This document shows positions 7,972-15,804 of a stretch of 64,000 nucleotides of DNA, piece after piece. The notes beneath the pieces are model-generated. The model searched no databases, had not been told where the DNA came from, and worked only from the letters and a program-made list of their open reading frames with translations. Both the position numbers and the translations under genes were made by a program. The stretch spans positions 163,730-227,729 of the forward strand of contig LPNH01000002.1 of the NCBI GenBank assembly GCA_001543385.1. Reading direction: 5' to 3'. Numbering within the stretch: position 1 is the stretch's first letter; every line of letters begins with the position of its first letter. The stretch is from Candidatus Hemicellulosilyticus sp. P3. Lineage in GTDB: Bacteria > Bacteroidota > Bacteroidia > Bacteroidales > P3.

Positions 7972-8352
7972 ATGCAGTATGGAACACTCGTGCTTAATCG
8001 TATGGCAAATGGTGTAGCAAATATAGTAGGATTATTGCGCGAATACGAAAAATCGAATGATACCGACTATCTTGTTATTGCGGCCTACTTTACGAGATTG
8101 ACAATTCTTGATAGTTTTGAGGAGTATGGTTATAACCCGATGAATTTCTTGTATGCAAATATAGATGGGAGTATGACCAAACTATCATTTCTGCAAGTTA
8201 ACATGATGACTTATGGAAAAATCACTGACTATACTGAACATATGGTCAAATCAGACAAGGAATACATTGATTCAATATTGGACAAGGAAGATGCTTTTTA
8301 TGAAATTGACAAGCAAATTCCTTTGGAAAAGAAAAAAATAATGCTCGGATAA
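7972..8352 (+). CDS. Hypothetical protein, first gene of the island operon
   Basis: The 126-residue, mostly helical soluble protein has no family that I recognise. The frame stays open for 18 codons upstream but has no ATG or GTG there, so the ATG at 7972 is the best start. It is followed after 11 bases by a zinc-ribbon protein gene and then by a membrane protein and a J-domain protein, all in one direction, suggesting a four-gene operon. Confidence 0.5.
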   Translation: MQYGTLVLNRMANGVANIVGLLREYEKSNDTDYLVIAAYFTRLTILDSFEEYGYNPMNFLYANIDGSMTKLSFLQVNMMTYGKITDYTEHMVKSDKEYIDSILDKEDAFYEIDKQIPLEKKKIMLG

Positions 8353-8363
8353 TATGTATAACT

Positions 8364-8795
8364 ATGAAATATTCAGCACAGCAAATAAATCAACTCTCAT
8401 GGCAAGAGTGGAATGCCTTGATGGCAAAGGAACTCAATGCGGCTGGCTTCAAGACAAAAGAATTCACTGGAGAAAGATGGGAGAAGACGGGAAAGTACGA
8501 TGCTAACGACGACCCCGAACTTTTTTCAGTTCAATTAGATGCCGCAGCCATAGAATACTGCAAACAATTAGGGCTGATCAACAATGGTCGCTGCATGATG
8601 TGTGGCGGACGAATTGTAGGAAATCCTGGACGGTTTACTGATGGATTTGATCATAATAGACATTATCAAATCTGTCAAAATTGCGTTAGCCGCGGTAAGC
8701 GAATGTCTGTTAATCCCGCAAATAACAGTTCTGGATGTATGGTGGCGCTCCTTTTGCTACCATTGCATATAATCAAATTATTTTTTATTAATTAA
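8364..8795 (+). CDS. Hypothetical protein with zinc-ribbon and C-terminal hydrophobic segment
   Basis: The 143-residue protein contains CMMC near residue 73 and CQNC near residue 105, which could hold one zinc ion. It ends with a hydrophobic stretch (MVALLLLPLHIIKLFF) that could insert in the membrane. The N-terminal 65 residues are charged and helical. Family unknown. It sits 11 bases after the first island gene and 11 bases before the small membrane protein gene. Confidence 0.6.
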   Translation: MKYSAQQINQLSWQEWNALMAKELNAAGFKTKEFTGERWEKTGKYDANDDPELFSVQLDAAAIEYCKQLGLINNGRCMMCGGRIVGNPGRFTDGFDHNRHYQICQNCVSRGKRMSVNPANNSSGCMVALLLLPLHIIKLFFIN

Positions 8796-8806
8796 AACAA
8801 ACAATT

Positions 8807-9019
8807 ATGCAAAAATCAACAAAAGTAATCGTGACTATCGTTGCTGTAGTCCTCTTTTTCATTCTTTCCGCTGTAGTGACTGGAGTCCGCTCTGATGCAG
8901 GACACTCTACTCCTGGAATCTTTGGACTCATCCTTTTCGCCGCCTTGATTGGAGCCCTTCGTGCAATATGGAAGAAGAAGGACGACAATAATGACGACAC
9001 TACTACATTGCAAAAATAA
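8807..9019 (+). CDS. Small membrane protein with two predicted segments
   Basis: The 70-residue protein has hydrophobic segments at about residues 7-26 ([20 protein letters not shown]) and 37-54, followed by a strongly charged tail (KKKDDNNDD). No homologue is recognised. It ends two bases before the J-domain gene, so the two are almost certainly cotranscribed and may act together at the inner membrane. Confidence 0.6.
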   Translation: MQKSTKVIVTIVAVVLFFILSAVVTGVRSDAGHSTPGIFGLILFAALIGALRAIWKKKDDNNDDTTTLQK

Positions 9020-9021
9020 AA

Positions 9022-9507
9022 ATGGAGTTTAAGGACTATTATGTAATCTTGGAAATTGGTAGGCAGTCATCCTCGGAGGAAATACGGGCTGCCTACCGAC
9101 TCCTATCAAAAAAATGGCACCCAGATCTAAATCCAGGAAAGGATGTCACTCAAAAAATGCAAGACATCAACGAGGCTTATGCCATTCTGAAAGACCCTGT
9201 AAAGAAAGCACGATATGATTTCGAATACGACAATTACTACAGAACAGATGAAATAAGACAAGAAAGGGAAAGAAGTGACGAATGGGAGGGACGCAAACAA
9301 GAATATAAGGTACATGACGAGAACTTAAAACAAGATATAAACGAAGCAAGGAAATATGCAGAAGACCTTGTCGCAGAATTCTTCAAAAACCTAAAAGAAA
9401 CATCTAAAGTTGCAGCGAAAGGGGCTTGGGAAGAAGCAAAAGGTTATATAGTCGCAGGTATCATAATGTCCATTATCGCCACAATGGTATTGACTTGCTC
9501 TGGATAA
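9022..9507 (+). CDS. Membrane-anchored J-domain protein
   Basis: Residues 1-67 form a canonical J domain: DYYVILEI, the helix [18 protein letters not shown] with the HPD triad at 33-35, then [19 protein letters not shown] charged linker follows and a single hydrophobic segment lies near residues 141-158. There is no zinc-finger or substrate-binding domain, so this is a class C J protein that would recruit and stimulate DnaK at the membrane. It is notable that its island is inserted at the 3' end of dnaK. AT-rich composition marks it as acquired. Confidence 0.85.
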   Translation: MEFKDYYVILEIGRQSSSEEIRAAYRLLSKKWHPDLNPGKDVTQKMQDINEAYAILKDPVKKARYDFEYDNYYRTDEIRQERERSDEWEGRKQEYKVHDENLKQDINEARKYAEDLVAEFFKNLKETSKVAAKGAWEEAKGYIVAGIIMSIIATMVLTCSG

Positions 9508-9829
9508 AAGACAATTTATTTTGCCACCTCGGAAATAATGTGTACCATTACACCCGTATTCATCGAATGTTAAACCACAAAAGAAAGGATTGAAGGATTC
9601 ATTTTGCAATTCCAAGAGTGAGGGACTCTTGGGCAAAATGCTCAGAGCAACACAGTTGCTCTTCATGTACAACAAAGTGCAAAGGGTCAACCCGCGTGAC
9701 CCGAAATACGTGTAGAATAAGAATTTACGTGGAACCCACCAAGAAGTAGTAAGGTGCTATGGTTCGTGTGCTATATGAGCAAAGGGAGCGTCATTTTTGG
9801 CGATCCCTAACTATAATTGCAATTGGAGT
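9508..9829. other. Intergenic region with hairpins and copy 2 of the 3' element
   Basis: No gene is seen. Three hairpins follow one another: CATTTTGC...CCAAGAGT/ACTCTTGG...GCAAAATG at about 9601-9641, GAGCAAC/GTTGCTC at 9644-9660, and GGGTCA/TGACCC near 9684-9702. Then comes copy 2 of the shared element: TAGAATAAG 9713-9721, AACCCACCAAGAAG 9733-9746 and the GGGAGCGTC...GGCGATCCC hairpin near 9784-9806. Confidence 0.5.
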
Positions 9830-11110
9830 TCAGTCTTTCAAACAGCCTATCGGCACGACCAATACACCATCTTCACGGCGATAGGCGTACTTGCCCACGC
9901 CGACAAGGACCATCTTGAAGGCTGGGGCATTCATACGCTCGGTGTCGATTTTCTTCTCCAGCTTGCTTAGATTGGCGGCACCTTCGTCAATCAGCTTCTC
10001 ACCACCCAACTTTATCTCCACCAATCCATATTTGCCATTGCGAAGGTGTATCACAGCATCGCACTCCAAGCCATTTTTGTCCCGGTAATGGTACACACGG
10101 CCGTCCAACGCATCTGCATAAACCCTCAGGTCGCGAACAGCCATTGTCTCGAAGAGCAGTCCCATTGTCTTCAGGTCATTCAACAGGTCGTTTGGACCTA
10201 ATCCCAATGCTGCTGTGGCAATCGAAGAGTCTGTGAAATATCTTGTGTCTGAAGTACGTATTGCCGTCTTGCTCCGCAGGTTGGGATTCCAGGCAGGCAT
10301 GTCCTCAATAACGAAAATCATTCGCAGGGCTTGCTGGTAGGAATTGATGGTGCTTGCGCTCATGTCGCCTTCGTTGGCTGCCATGTCATCGTTAAGCGAT
10401 TTGACAGACACCTGACTACCTTGATGCCGGGCATAGCTGCGAAGAAGCCGTATAACATATTCTCTGTCCCTTGAAATGCCATCCACACGAGACATATCAC
10501 TCTCTGCAACAGCATCAACATAGTTGAATGCCAGCCTGAGTGCGGCCGATTCAGTCATCCCTAATGCGCCAGGCCACCCGCCGCGGCAGATCAGATAGGC
10601 TATACGCTCAATCTCCATTTTCTTTTCCCCGGCATCGGCTTCTCCTCCATTAAAGAGTTCCGTTAAAGAGACCTCACCTGTTGAATCGCCAGACTCCCAC
10701 AATGACATAGTGCGCATTGTCAACCATGAGAAACGCCCAGTGCCAGAATGTTTCATTGCGCTCTTGTCTGGAGGAACAGCTGAACCGGTCAGAATGAACT
10801 GACCGAAATGTTCTTCGCGATGATCCACCTCAAAACGGATGGCATCCCACAGTTGTGGAGCAAGTTGCCATTCGTCAATCAATCTTGGGACTTTGCCAAC
10901 CAAAAGCCTACGCGTTGCCATCGATGCCATTCGTAGGTTTTCCATCTGTTCGTCAGGATCGTTCATATAGAGTTTGCTGGCAGCGAGCTGCTCTGCAGTG
11001 GTCGTTTTGCCACACCATTTAGGCCCCTGAATTAGCACGGCTCCCGATGATTCCAACTTCTGATGCAGCATCCGGTCTGCAATCCTGCTTTTATAATCCT
11101 TCATTTTCAA
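9830..11110 (-). CDS. AAA-type ATPase with DUF4143 domain
   Basis: The 426-residue protein belongs to a widespread family of predicted P-loop ATPases. The Walker A motif GPKWCGKTT lies at residues 29-37 and a Walker B-like LIDEW at about 77-81; sensor-like LTGS follows at about 108. The C-terminal half is DUF4143 with the nuclease-like strand pattern DAVIHLRNGKYGLVEIKLGG near 355-375. These proteins are very common in gut Bacteroidota, often in many copies, and their function is not established. Five 23-bp direct repeats lie directly upstream and may bind a regulator. Confidence 0.85.
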   Translation of the reverse strand: MKMKDYKSRIADRMLHQKLESSGAVLIQGPKWCGKTTTAEQLAASKLYMNDPDEQMENLRMASMATRRLLVGKVPRLIDEWQLAPQLWDAIRFEVDHREEHFGQFILTGSAVPPDKSAMKHSGTGRFSWLTMRTMSLWESGDSTGEVSLTELFNGGEADAGEKKMEIERIAYLICRGGWPGALGMTESAALRLAFNYVDAVAESDMSRVDGISRDREYVIRLLRSYARHQGSQVSVKSLNDDMAANEGDMSASTINSYQQALRMIFVIEDMPAWNPNLRSKTAIRTSDTRYFTDSSIATAALGLGPNDLLNDLKTMGLLFETMAVRDLRVYADALDGRVYHYRDKNGLECDAVIHLRNGKYGLVEIKLGGEKLIDEGAANLSKLEKKIDTERMNAPAFKMVLVGVGKYAYRREDGVLVVPIGCLKD

Positions 11111-11146
11111 TCATTTTGCAAGTAATAACGACAGACTTTCTGTTTT

Positions 11147-11261
11147 ATTGTATAATTTGGCCGGTTTTTGACAATAAATTTGTCTTGTTTCCGGCAATGA
11201 ATTTGGCCAATCACTGACAATAGATTTAGCTATTTATTGATCGTGAATTTGGCCGATAGAA
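11147..11261. repeat. Five degenerate 23-bp tandem repeats upstream of the ATPase gene
   Basis: Units lie at 11147-11169, 11170-11192, 11193-11215, 11216-11238 and 11239-11261. The shared core on the plus strand is GACAATRAATTTGGCC with a variable spacer. The exact 23-base spacing and position just before the minus-strand ATPase start suggest an operator array or leader structure. Confidence 0.7.
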
Positions 11262-11275
11262 TGACTTAATAGCCC

Positions 11276-11650
11276 TTACCCTTTACTCCCCTTTTGATCA
11301 TCTATTGCCTGACAAGTAGGTAACAACGTCCTTCCTGTTGGCCTTGTCTTGAAACATCGGATATTCTTTGAACGGACCAATCTTATGACGGTAATACGTG
11401 ATGTGGTAAAGATTTTCAGTGCCTCGGTAATAGTGATGTATTCTGTTCCCGCCGCCTTGATTTTATCCAACACCTTTTGTCTTCGCTCCATTTTCTTCCT
11501 ATCGTTAGATGCAGACGAAGCACACTGATGACTACAATACCCCGTCTTGACGGTTTTTGCCAAGAAGGTGTTTCCGCAATATTTGCAGACCTTTGGTATT
11601 TGTAGTTTGCTTTTACCAATCGTGTGATTGTCAATATTTTAACTTCAAGA
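11276..11650 (-). pseudogene. Excisionase-like zinc-finger/HTH gene, frameshifted remnant
   Basis: Reading leftward from about 11650 the frame gives KVCKYCGNTF, then YCSHQC, a Cys4-type finger, then a MerR/excisionase-type helix-turn-helix (EYITITEALKIF...TVIRLV). Bacteroidota mobile elements carry such proteins next to tyrosine recombinases. No ATG starts this frame: a TAA lies just before it, while the adjacent frame reads MEYLEVKILTI, as expected for the lost N terminus, so a one-base shift near 11635 is likely. The C terminus is also degenerate. It supports a mobile origin for the surrounding block. Confidence 0.55.
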
Positions 11651-11820
11651 TATTCCACTTTGTCGTTAAAGATATTCCGGTACAAATATGGTACAAACAT
11701 CCCGACATTTCTTCGGGCAAATCCAGTTCCCCAAAAAAGAAAAAGTGTGATACAACTTTGTCCATTGTACCACACAAATGCTTGGTTTTCCCTACACAAC
11801 CAGTTCGGAAACCAATAAAA

Positions 11821-11853
11821 AAACGGGTGCTGAAATCTATCCAGCACCCGTTT
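11821..11853 (-). terminator. Present terminator of dnaK
   Basis: AAACGGGTGCTG (11821-11832) pairs with CAGCACCCGTTT (11842-11853); on the minus strand a T run follows at 11820 and below. It lies 23 bases after the dnaK stop and appears to have come with the inserted element. Confidence 0.75.
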
Positions 11854-11875
11854 CTATTTAGTGTATTTTAGTGAA

Positions 11876-13822
11876 TTACTTCACCTCTTCGTAGTCGACG
11901 TCGGTGACGGTGTCGTCGTTGCCGGACTGCTGGTTGGCTCCGGGATTGCCGCCGGGGTTGGCGCCCATATTGTTGGGGTCGAAGCCGGCGCCGGGGTTTG
12001 CTCCATTACCAGTCGCAGACTGCTGGGCTTTGTACATGTCCTCGCTGGCGGCCTGCCAGGCGGCGTTGATTTTCTCCATAGCCTGGTCTATCTGCATCAC
12101 GTTGCGGGCACTGTGGGCGGCCTTGAGCTCGGTAAGGGCGGACTCGATGGCGGACTTCTTGTCGGCGGGCAGTTTGTCGCCGTAGTCCTTCAGGTTTTTC
12201 TCGCTTTGGAAAATCATGCCGTCGGCGGCGTTGATTTTCTCAATCTCCTCTTTGGCTTTCTTGTCGGCATCGGCGTTGGCTTCGGCTTCGGCCTTCATGC
12301 GCTTGATTTCATCCTCGCTCAAGCCGCTCGAAGCCTCAATGCGGATGTTCTGGCTCTTGCCGGTGGCCTTGTCAAGGGCGCTGACGTTGAGGATGCCGTT
12401 GGCGTCGATGTCGAAGGTGACCTCGATCTGCGGCACACCACGCGGTGCTGGCGGGATGCCGGCCAGGTGGAAGCGGCCGATGGTCTTGTTTTGGTTGGCC
12501 ATGGGGCGCTCGCCCTGCAGCACGTGGATCTCGACCTCAGGCTGGTTGTCGGCAGCCGTCGAAAACACCTGGCTCTTTTTGGTGGGGATGGTGGTGTTGG
12601 CATCGATGAGCTTGGTCATCACACCGCCGAGGGTCTCTATGCCGAGGCTCAGAGGGGTGACATCGAGCAGCAGCACATCTTTCACCTCGCCGGTGAGTAC
12701 GCCGCCCTGGATAGCGGCACCCACGGCCACCACCTCGTCGGGGTTGACGCCCTTGCTGGGGGTCTTGCCGAAGAACTTCTCGACAATCTGCTGGATGGCG
12801 GGGATGCGGGTGGATCCGCCGACGAGGATGACCTCGTTGATGTCCGAGTTGCTGAGGCCGGCGTCCTTCATCGCCTGACGGCAGGGCTCAAGCGTGGCCT
12901 GAATCAGGTCGTCGCAGAGCTGCTCGAACTTGGCGCGGGTGAGGGTCTTCACCAGGTGCTGCGGCACACCGTCGGCCACCGTGATGTAGGGCAGGTTGAT
13001 TTCGGTTTGCTGACTGGAGGAAAGCTCGCATTTGGCCTTCTCGGCAGCCTCTTTGAGACGCTGCATGGCCATGGGGTCTTTGCGCAGGTCCATGTGCTTG
13101 TCGGCCTGGAACTCGTCGGCCAGCCAGTTGATGATTTTCTGGTCGAAGTCGTCGCCACCCAGATGGGTGTTGCCGTTGGTGGACTTCACCTCGAACACAC
13201 CGTCGCCGAGATTCAAAATCGAGATATCGAACGTGCCGCCGCCGAGGTCGAAGACTGCCACATTCATATCTTGGTTTTTCTTGTCAAGGCCGTAGGCCAA
13301 GGCCGCCGCCGTAGGTTCGTTGACGATGCGCTGCACCTTGAGGCCGGCAATCTCGCCCGCCTCCTTGGTGGCCTGGCGCTGGCTGTCGTTAAAGTAGGCC
13401 GGCACGGTGATGACCGCTTCCGTCACCTCCTGGCCCAGGTAGTCCTCGGCCGTCTTCTTCATTTTCTGCAGCACTATGGCGCTGATCTCCTGCGGAGTGT
13501 AGAGACGTCCGTTGATGTCGACACGCGGAGTGTTGTTGTCGCCTTTGACCACCTTGTAGGGTACGGCGTCCACCTCTTTCTGCACCCGATCGTAGGTCTC
13601 GCCCATGAAACGCTTGATGGAGTAGACGGTGTTGTGCGGGTTGGTGATGGCCTGACGCTTGGCAGGGTCGCCCACCTTGCGGTCGCCGTTTTCAATAAAT
13701 CCGACCACCGAAGGGGTGGTGCGGTTGCCCTCGCTGTTGGCGATGACGACAGGTTCGTTGCCTTCCATGACAGCCACGCAACTGTTGGTGGTGCCAAGGT
13801 CAATTCCGATGATTTTTCCCAT
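11876..13822 (-). CDS. dnaK: Chaperone DnaK (Hsp70)
   Basis: The 648-residue protein is a full-length Hsp70. The N terminus [18 protein letters not shown] is the ATP phosphate-1 loop, [12 protein letters not shown] lies near 195 and [13 protein letters not shown] near 335. The substrate-binding domain and helical lid follow, with a Gly/Asn-rich tail ([11 protein letters not shown]) and the terminal DYEEVK in place of EEVD. It folds proteins with DnaJ and GrpE in the cytoplasm. Its last 22 bases are duplicated at 7719 and 7768. A divergent 340-base gap separates it from murF. Confidence 0.98.
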   Translation of the reverse strand: MGKIIGIDLGTTNSCVAVMEGNEPVVIANSEGNRTTPSVVGFIENGDRKVGDPAKRQAITNPHNTVYSIKRFMGETYDRVQKEVDAVPYKVVKGDNNTPRVDINGRLYTPQEISAIVLQKMKKTAEDYLGQEVTEAVITVPAYFNDSQRQATKEAGEIAGLKVQRIVNEPTAAALAYGLDKKNQDMNVAVFDLGGGTFDISILNLGDGVFEVKSTNGNTHLGGDDFDQKIINWLADEFQADKHMDLRKDPMAMQRLKEAAEKAKCELSSSQQTEINLPYITVADGVPQHLVKTLTRAKFEQLCDDLIQATLEPCRQAMKDAGLSNSDINEVILVGGSTRIPAIQQIVEKFFGKTPSKGVNPDEVVAVGAAIQGGVLTGEVKDVLLLDVTPLSLGIETLGGVMTKLIDANTTIPTKKSQVFSTAADNQPEVEIHVLQGERPMANQNKTIGRFHLAGIPPAPRGVPQIEVTFDIDANGILNVSALDKATGKSQNIRIEASSGLSEDEIKRMKAEAEANADADKKAKEEIEKINAADGMIFQSEKNLKDYGDKLPADKKSAIESALTELKAAHSARNVMQIDQAMEKINAAWQAASEDMYKAQQSATGNGANPGAGFDPNNMGANPGGNPGANQQSGNDDTVTDVDYEEVK

Positions 13823-14162
13823 TTTATTGTTCCTTTCTTTTTTGATTTCTTAATTTTCCCACTCGCTTCGCTCACTAAATCTCATGAATTATGTAGATTA
13901 TTTCGCTTCGCGGATTGAGCGTTGACACCCTCATACAACAACATCCGTGCCAATCGGCAGGGCTGATATGGATGCTGACAAAATGACAGTCGGCGTGTCG
14001 TTTCGTCCATTGCAAAATGAACGACACTGCCTCGTCCCCGATAACTAAGTGTTTAAAAGAAAGTTAAATGAACGCCCCGCTCCCGCGGACCAAATATTCA
14101 TCGGTTTGTCGTCCATGCAATAAAAAAAGTCAATTTGGCGTTACCTTGTAAAATGAGTGCCC
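13823..14162. other. Divergent intergenic region between dnaK and murF
   Basis: About 340 bases without a gene. I see no CIRCE-type inverted repeat and no full Bacteroidota promoter; two short CGCTTCGC-containing stretches lie at 13865-13920. Both flanking genes must be transcribed outward from here. Confidence 0.4.
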
Positions 14163-15590
14163 ATGAACGACATTGAACGACTCTATCAAACATATCTGGC
14201 CTCGCAGAGGGTGACGACCGACAGCCGCGCCATCACGCCGGGTTGCATCTTTTTTGCCTTCAAGGGCGAACGGTTCGACGGCAACGCCTTTGCACAAAAA
14301 GCCTTGGAGCAGGGGGCCGCCCTGTGTGTCGTCAGCGACTCCAGCTATGCCGTCGACGACCGCTGCATGGTGGTGCCCGACGTACTGGCCACCTTGCAGG
14401 CTTTGGCACGCCACCACCGCAGCCGGCTGACCATTCCCGTGGTGGGCATCACGGGCACCAACGGCAAGACGACGACGAAGGAGCTGGTGCACGCCGTGCT
14501 GTCCAAACGCTACCGCACAGCGGCCACCCGGGGCAATTTCAACAACCACCTCGGCGTGCCACTGACGTTGCTGTCCATCCCCGCCGACGCCGAAATGGCC
14601 GTCGTGGAGATGGGGGCCAACCACCCCGGCGAGATAGCGCAACTCTGCGCCATCGCCGAACCCGACTGCGGACTCATCACCAACGTGGGTAACGCCCACT
14701 TGGAGGGCTTCGGCAGTTTCGAGGGCGTGGTGCGGACCAAAACCGAGCTCTACCGCCATCTGGCAGGCAAGCACGGGCTTGTGTTTGTCAACGCCGACAA
14801 CGAGCGGCTGATGCACGAGGCCGAGCGGCTGGCGACCATTCCGGGGCTGCGCTCGGTCATACCAGCCTATGCACCGGACAACCCCGCCTTCGTGCCCTCC
14901 GCCATCGAACAGACACCGCTATCGATGCTCACCTACGGCAGATCGCAAGAAGCGGACATACGGGGAACGCTGGTCGCAGGACATCCCGACAACGAAACGA
15001 CAACAAAACAAGGCAACGGCTCAACATCCCCCTATCTGCATTTCTACTTCGAGGTGGACGATCGGGTTTATAACGTGCGCACACATCTGCTGGGTGACTA
15101 CAACTTCGACAACTGCATGGCAGCCGTGGCGGTGGGGCTGCACTTCGGTGTGGAGCCTTTCGACATCAAAGAGGCCATCGAAAGCTACATGCCCGGCAAC
15201 CAGCGTTCCGAGTGGAAACAGACCGGCCGCAACAGCCTCTATCTCGACTGCTATAATGCCAACCCCTCGTCGATGGCCGCCGCCATTGCCACGTTCCGCA
15301 GCATGGATGCAGAACGTAAAATGGCCATTATCGGCGGCATGCACGAGTTGGGCGGCGCCGAACGCACAGAACACGAGCGGATAGTGGAGCAGCTTGCGGC
15401 GTGTGGATTGGAGCAATGCCTGCTGGTCGGCAGCGAGTTTGACGGGATGGCCCTACCCCACCCCATGCGACGTTTTGCCGACACGGAAGCCGTCCGCCAA
15501 TGGTTGCGGCAAAATCCTGTCAACGGCGCAACAATCCTTATAAAAGGTTCCAACACCAACCGTCTCTGGACTTTGGAAGAGGAGCTGTAA
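14163..15590 (+). CDS. murF: UDP-N-acetylmuramoyl-tripeptide--D-alanyl-D-alanine ligase
   Basis: The 475-residue Mur ligase adds D-Ala-D-Ala to the peptidoglycan precursor UDP-MurNAc-tripeptide in the cytoplasm. The ATP loop GITGTNGKTTT is at about residues 95-105, the central EMGANHPGEI and NVGNAHLEGFGS motifs follow, and the C-terminal domain has LDCYNANPSSM. Length is slightly above the family norm because of a polar insert near residues 255-295. ATG 14163 is preferred over the GTG two codons upstream. Confidence 0.95.
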   Translation: MNDIERLYQTYLASQRVTTDSRAITPGCIFFAFKGERFDGNAFAQKALEQGAALCVVSDSSYAVDDRCMVVPDVLATLQALARHHRSRLTIPVVGITGTNGKTTTKELVHAVLSKRYRTAATRGNFNNHLGVPLTLLSIPADAEMAVVEMGANHPGEIAQLCAIAEPDCGLITNVGNAHLEGFGSFEGVVRTKTELYRHLAGKHGLVFVNADNERLMHEAERLATIPGLRSVIPAYAPDNPAFVPSAIEQTPLSMLTYGRSQEADIRGTLVAGHPDNETTTKQGNGSTSPYLHFYFEVDDRVYNVRTHLLGDYNFDNCMAAVAVGLHFGVEPFDIKEAIESYMPGNQRSEWKQTGRNSLYLDCYNANPSSMAAAIATFRSMDAERKMAIIGGMHELGGAERTEHERIVEQLAACGLEQCLLVGSEFDGMALPHPMRRFADTEAVRQWLRQNPVNGATILIKGSNTNRLWTLEEEL

Positions 15591-15604
15591 CTCCATTGAA
15601 GAAA

Positions 15605-15650
15605 AGTGAAAAGGAAGAGGTTCGGCAAACCGAACCTCTTCCTTTTCACT
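15605..15650. terminator. Bidirectional terminator between murF and tRNA-Pro
   Basis: A perfect 21-base stem (15605-15625 with 15630-15650) closes a CAAA loop. It lies 14 bases after murF on one strand and directly after the tRNA 3' end on the other, so it can end both transcripts. Confidence 0.8.
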
Positions 15651-15653
15651 TTG

Positions 15654-15727
15654 TCGGGGCGAAAAGACTCGAACTTTCGACCCCTTGCACCCCATGCAAG
15701 TGCGCTAGCCAACTGCGCCACGCCCCG
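15654..15727 (-). tRNA. tRNA-Pro (anticodon GGG)
   Basis: The minus strand folds into a full 74-nt cloverleaf: acceptor CGGGGCG/CGCCCCG with discriminator A, D arm GCGC/GCGC, anticodon stem CTTGC/GCAAG with loop ATGGGGT giving anticodon GGG, and T arm GAAAG/CTTTT with loop TTCGAGT. C1-G72 is the usual proline identity pair. No CCA is encoded. Confidence 0.93.
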
Positions 15728-15762
15728 AACAACGGTGGCTTTTCTTCTCCGAAAAGCGAGTG

Positions 15763-15794
15763 CAAAGGTACTACATTTTTTGCGACCCTACAAA
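15763..15794 (-). promoter_or_regulatory. Promoter of tRNA-Pro
   Basis: On the minus strand TTTG (15794-15791), 20 bases, then TACCTTTG (15770-15763) exactly match the Bacteroidota consensus and place the start about 30 bases before the mature tRNA. Confidence 0.8.
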
Positions 15795-15804
15795 TTTTTT
15801 CCGT

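Larger units (their letters stand above)
7719..11897. mobile_element. Putative integrated element at the 3' end of dnaK
   Basis: The block is bounded by exact 22-base copies of the dnaK 3' end, at 7719-7740 on the left and inside dnaK itself at 11876-11897. A strong terminator follows each copy in the leftward direction, as expected if the element was inserted between dnaK and its original terminator and brought a new one. It is AT-rich and holds four small plus-strand genes, an ATPase gene and an excisionase-like remnant. No integrase is present, so it is likely a decayed or dependent element. Confidence 0.65.

Noticed and set aside
11861..13918. Long plus-strand frame opposite dnaK
   Set aside because: Shadow of the dnaK codon bias. 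Overlapping long frames opposite dnaK are a known artefact.
15654..15727. tRNA-Met reading of the CAT in the anticodon arm
   Set aside because: The CAT lies in the 5' stem-loop border; the seven-base loop is ATGGGGT, giving anticodon GGG, and the C1-G72 pair fits proline.
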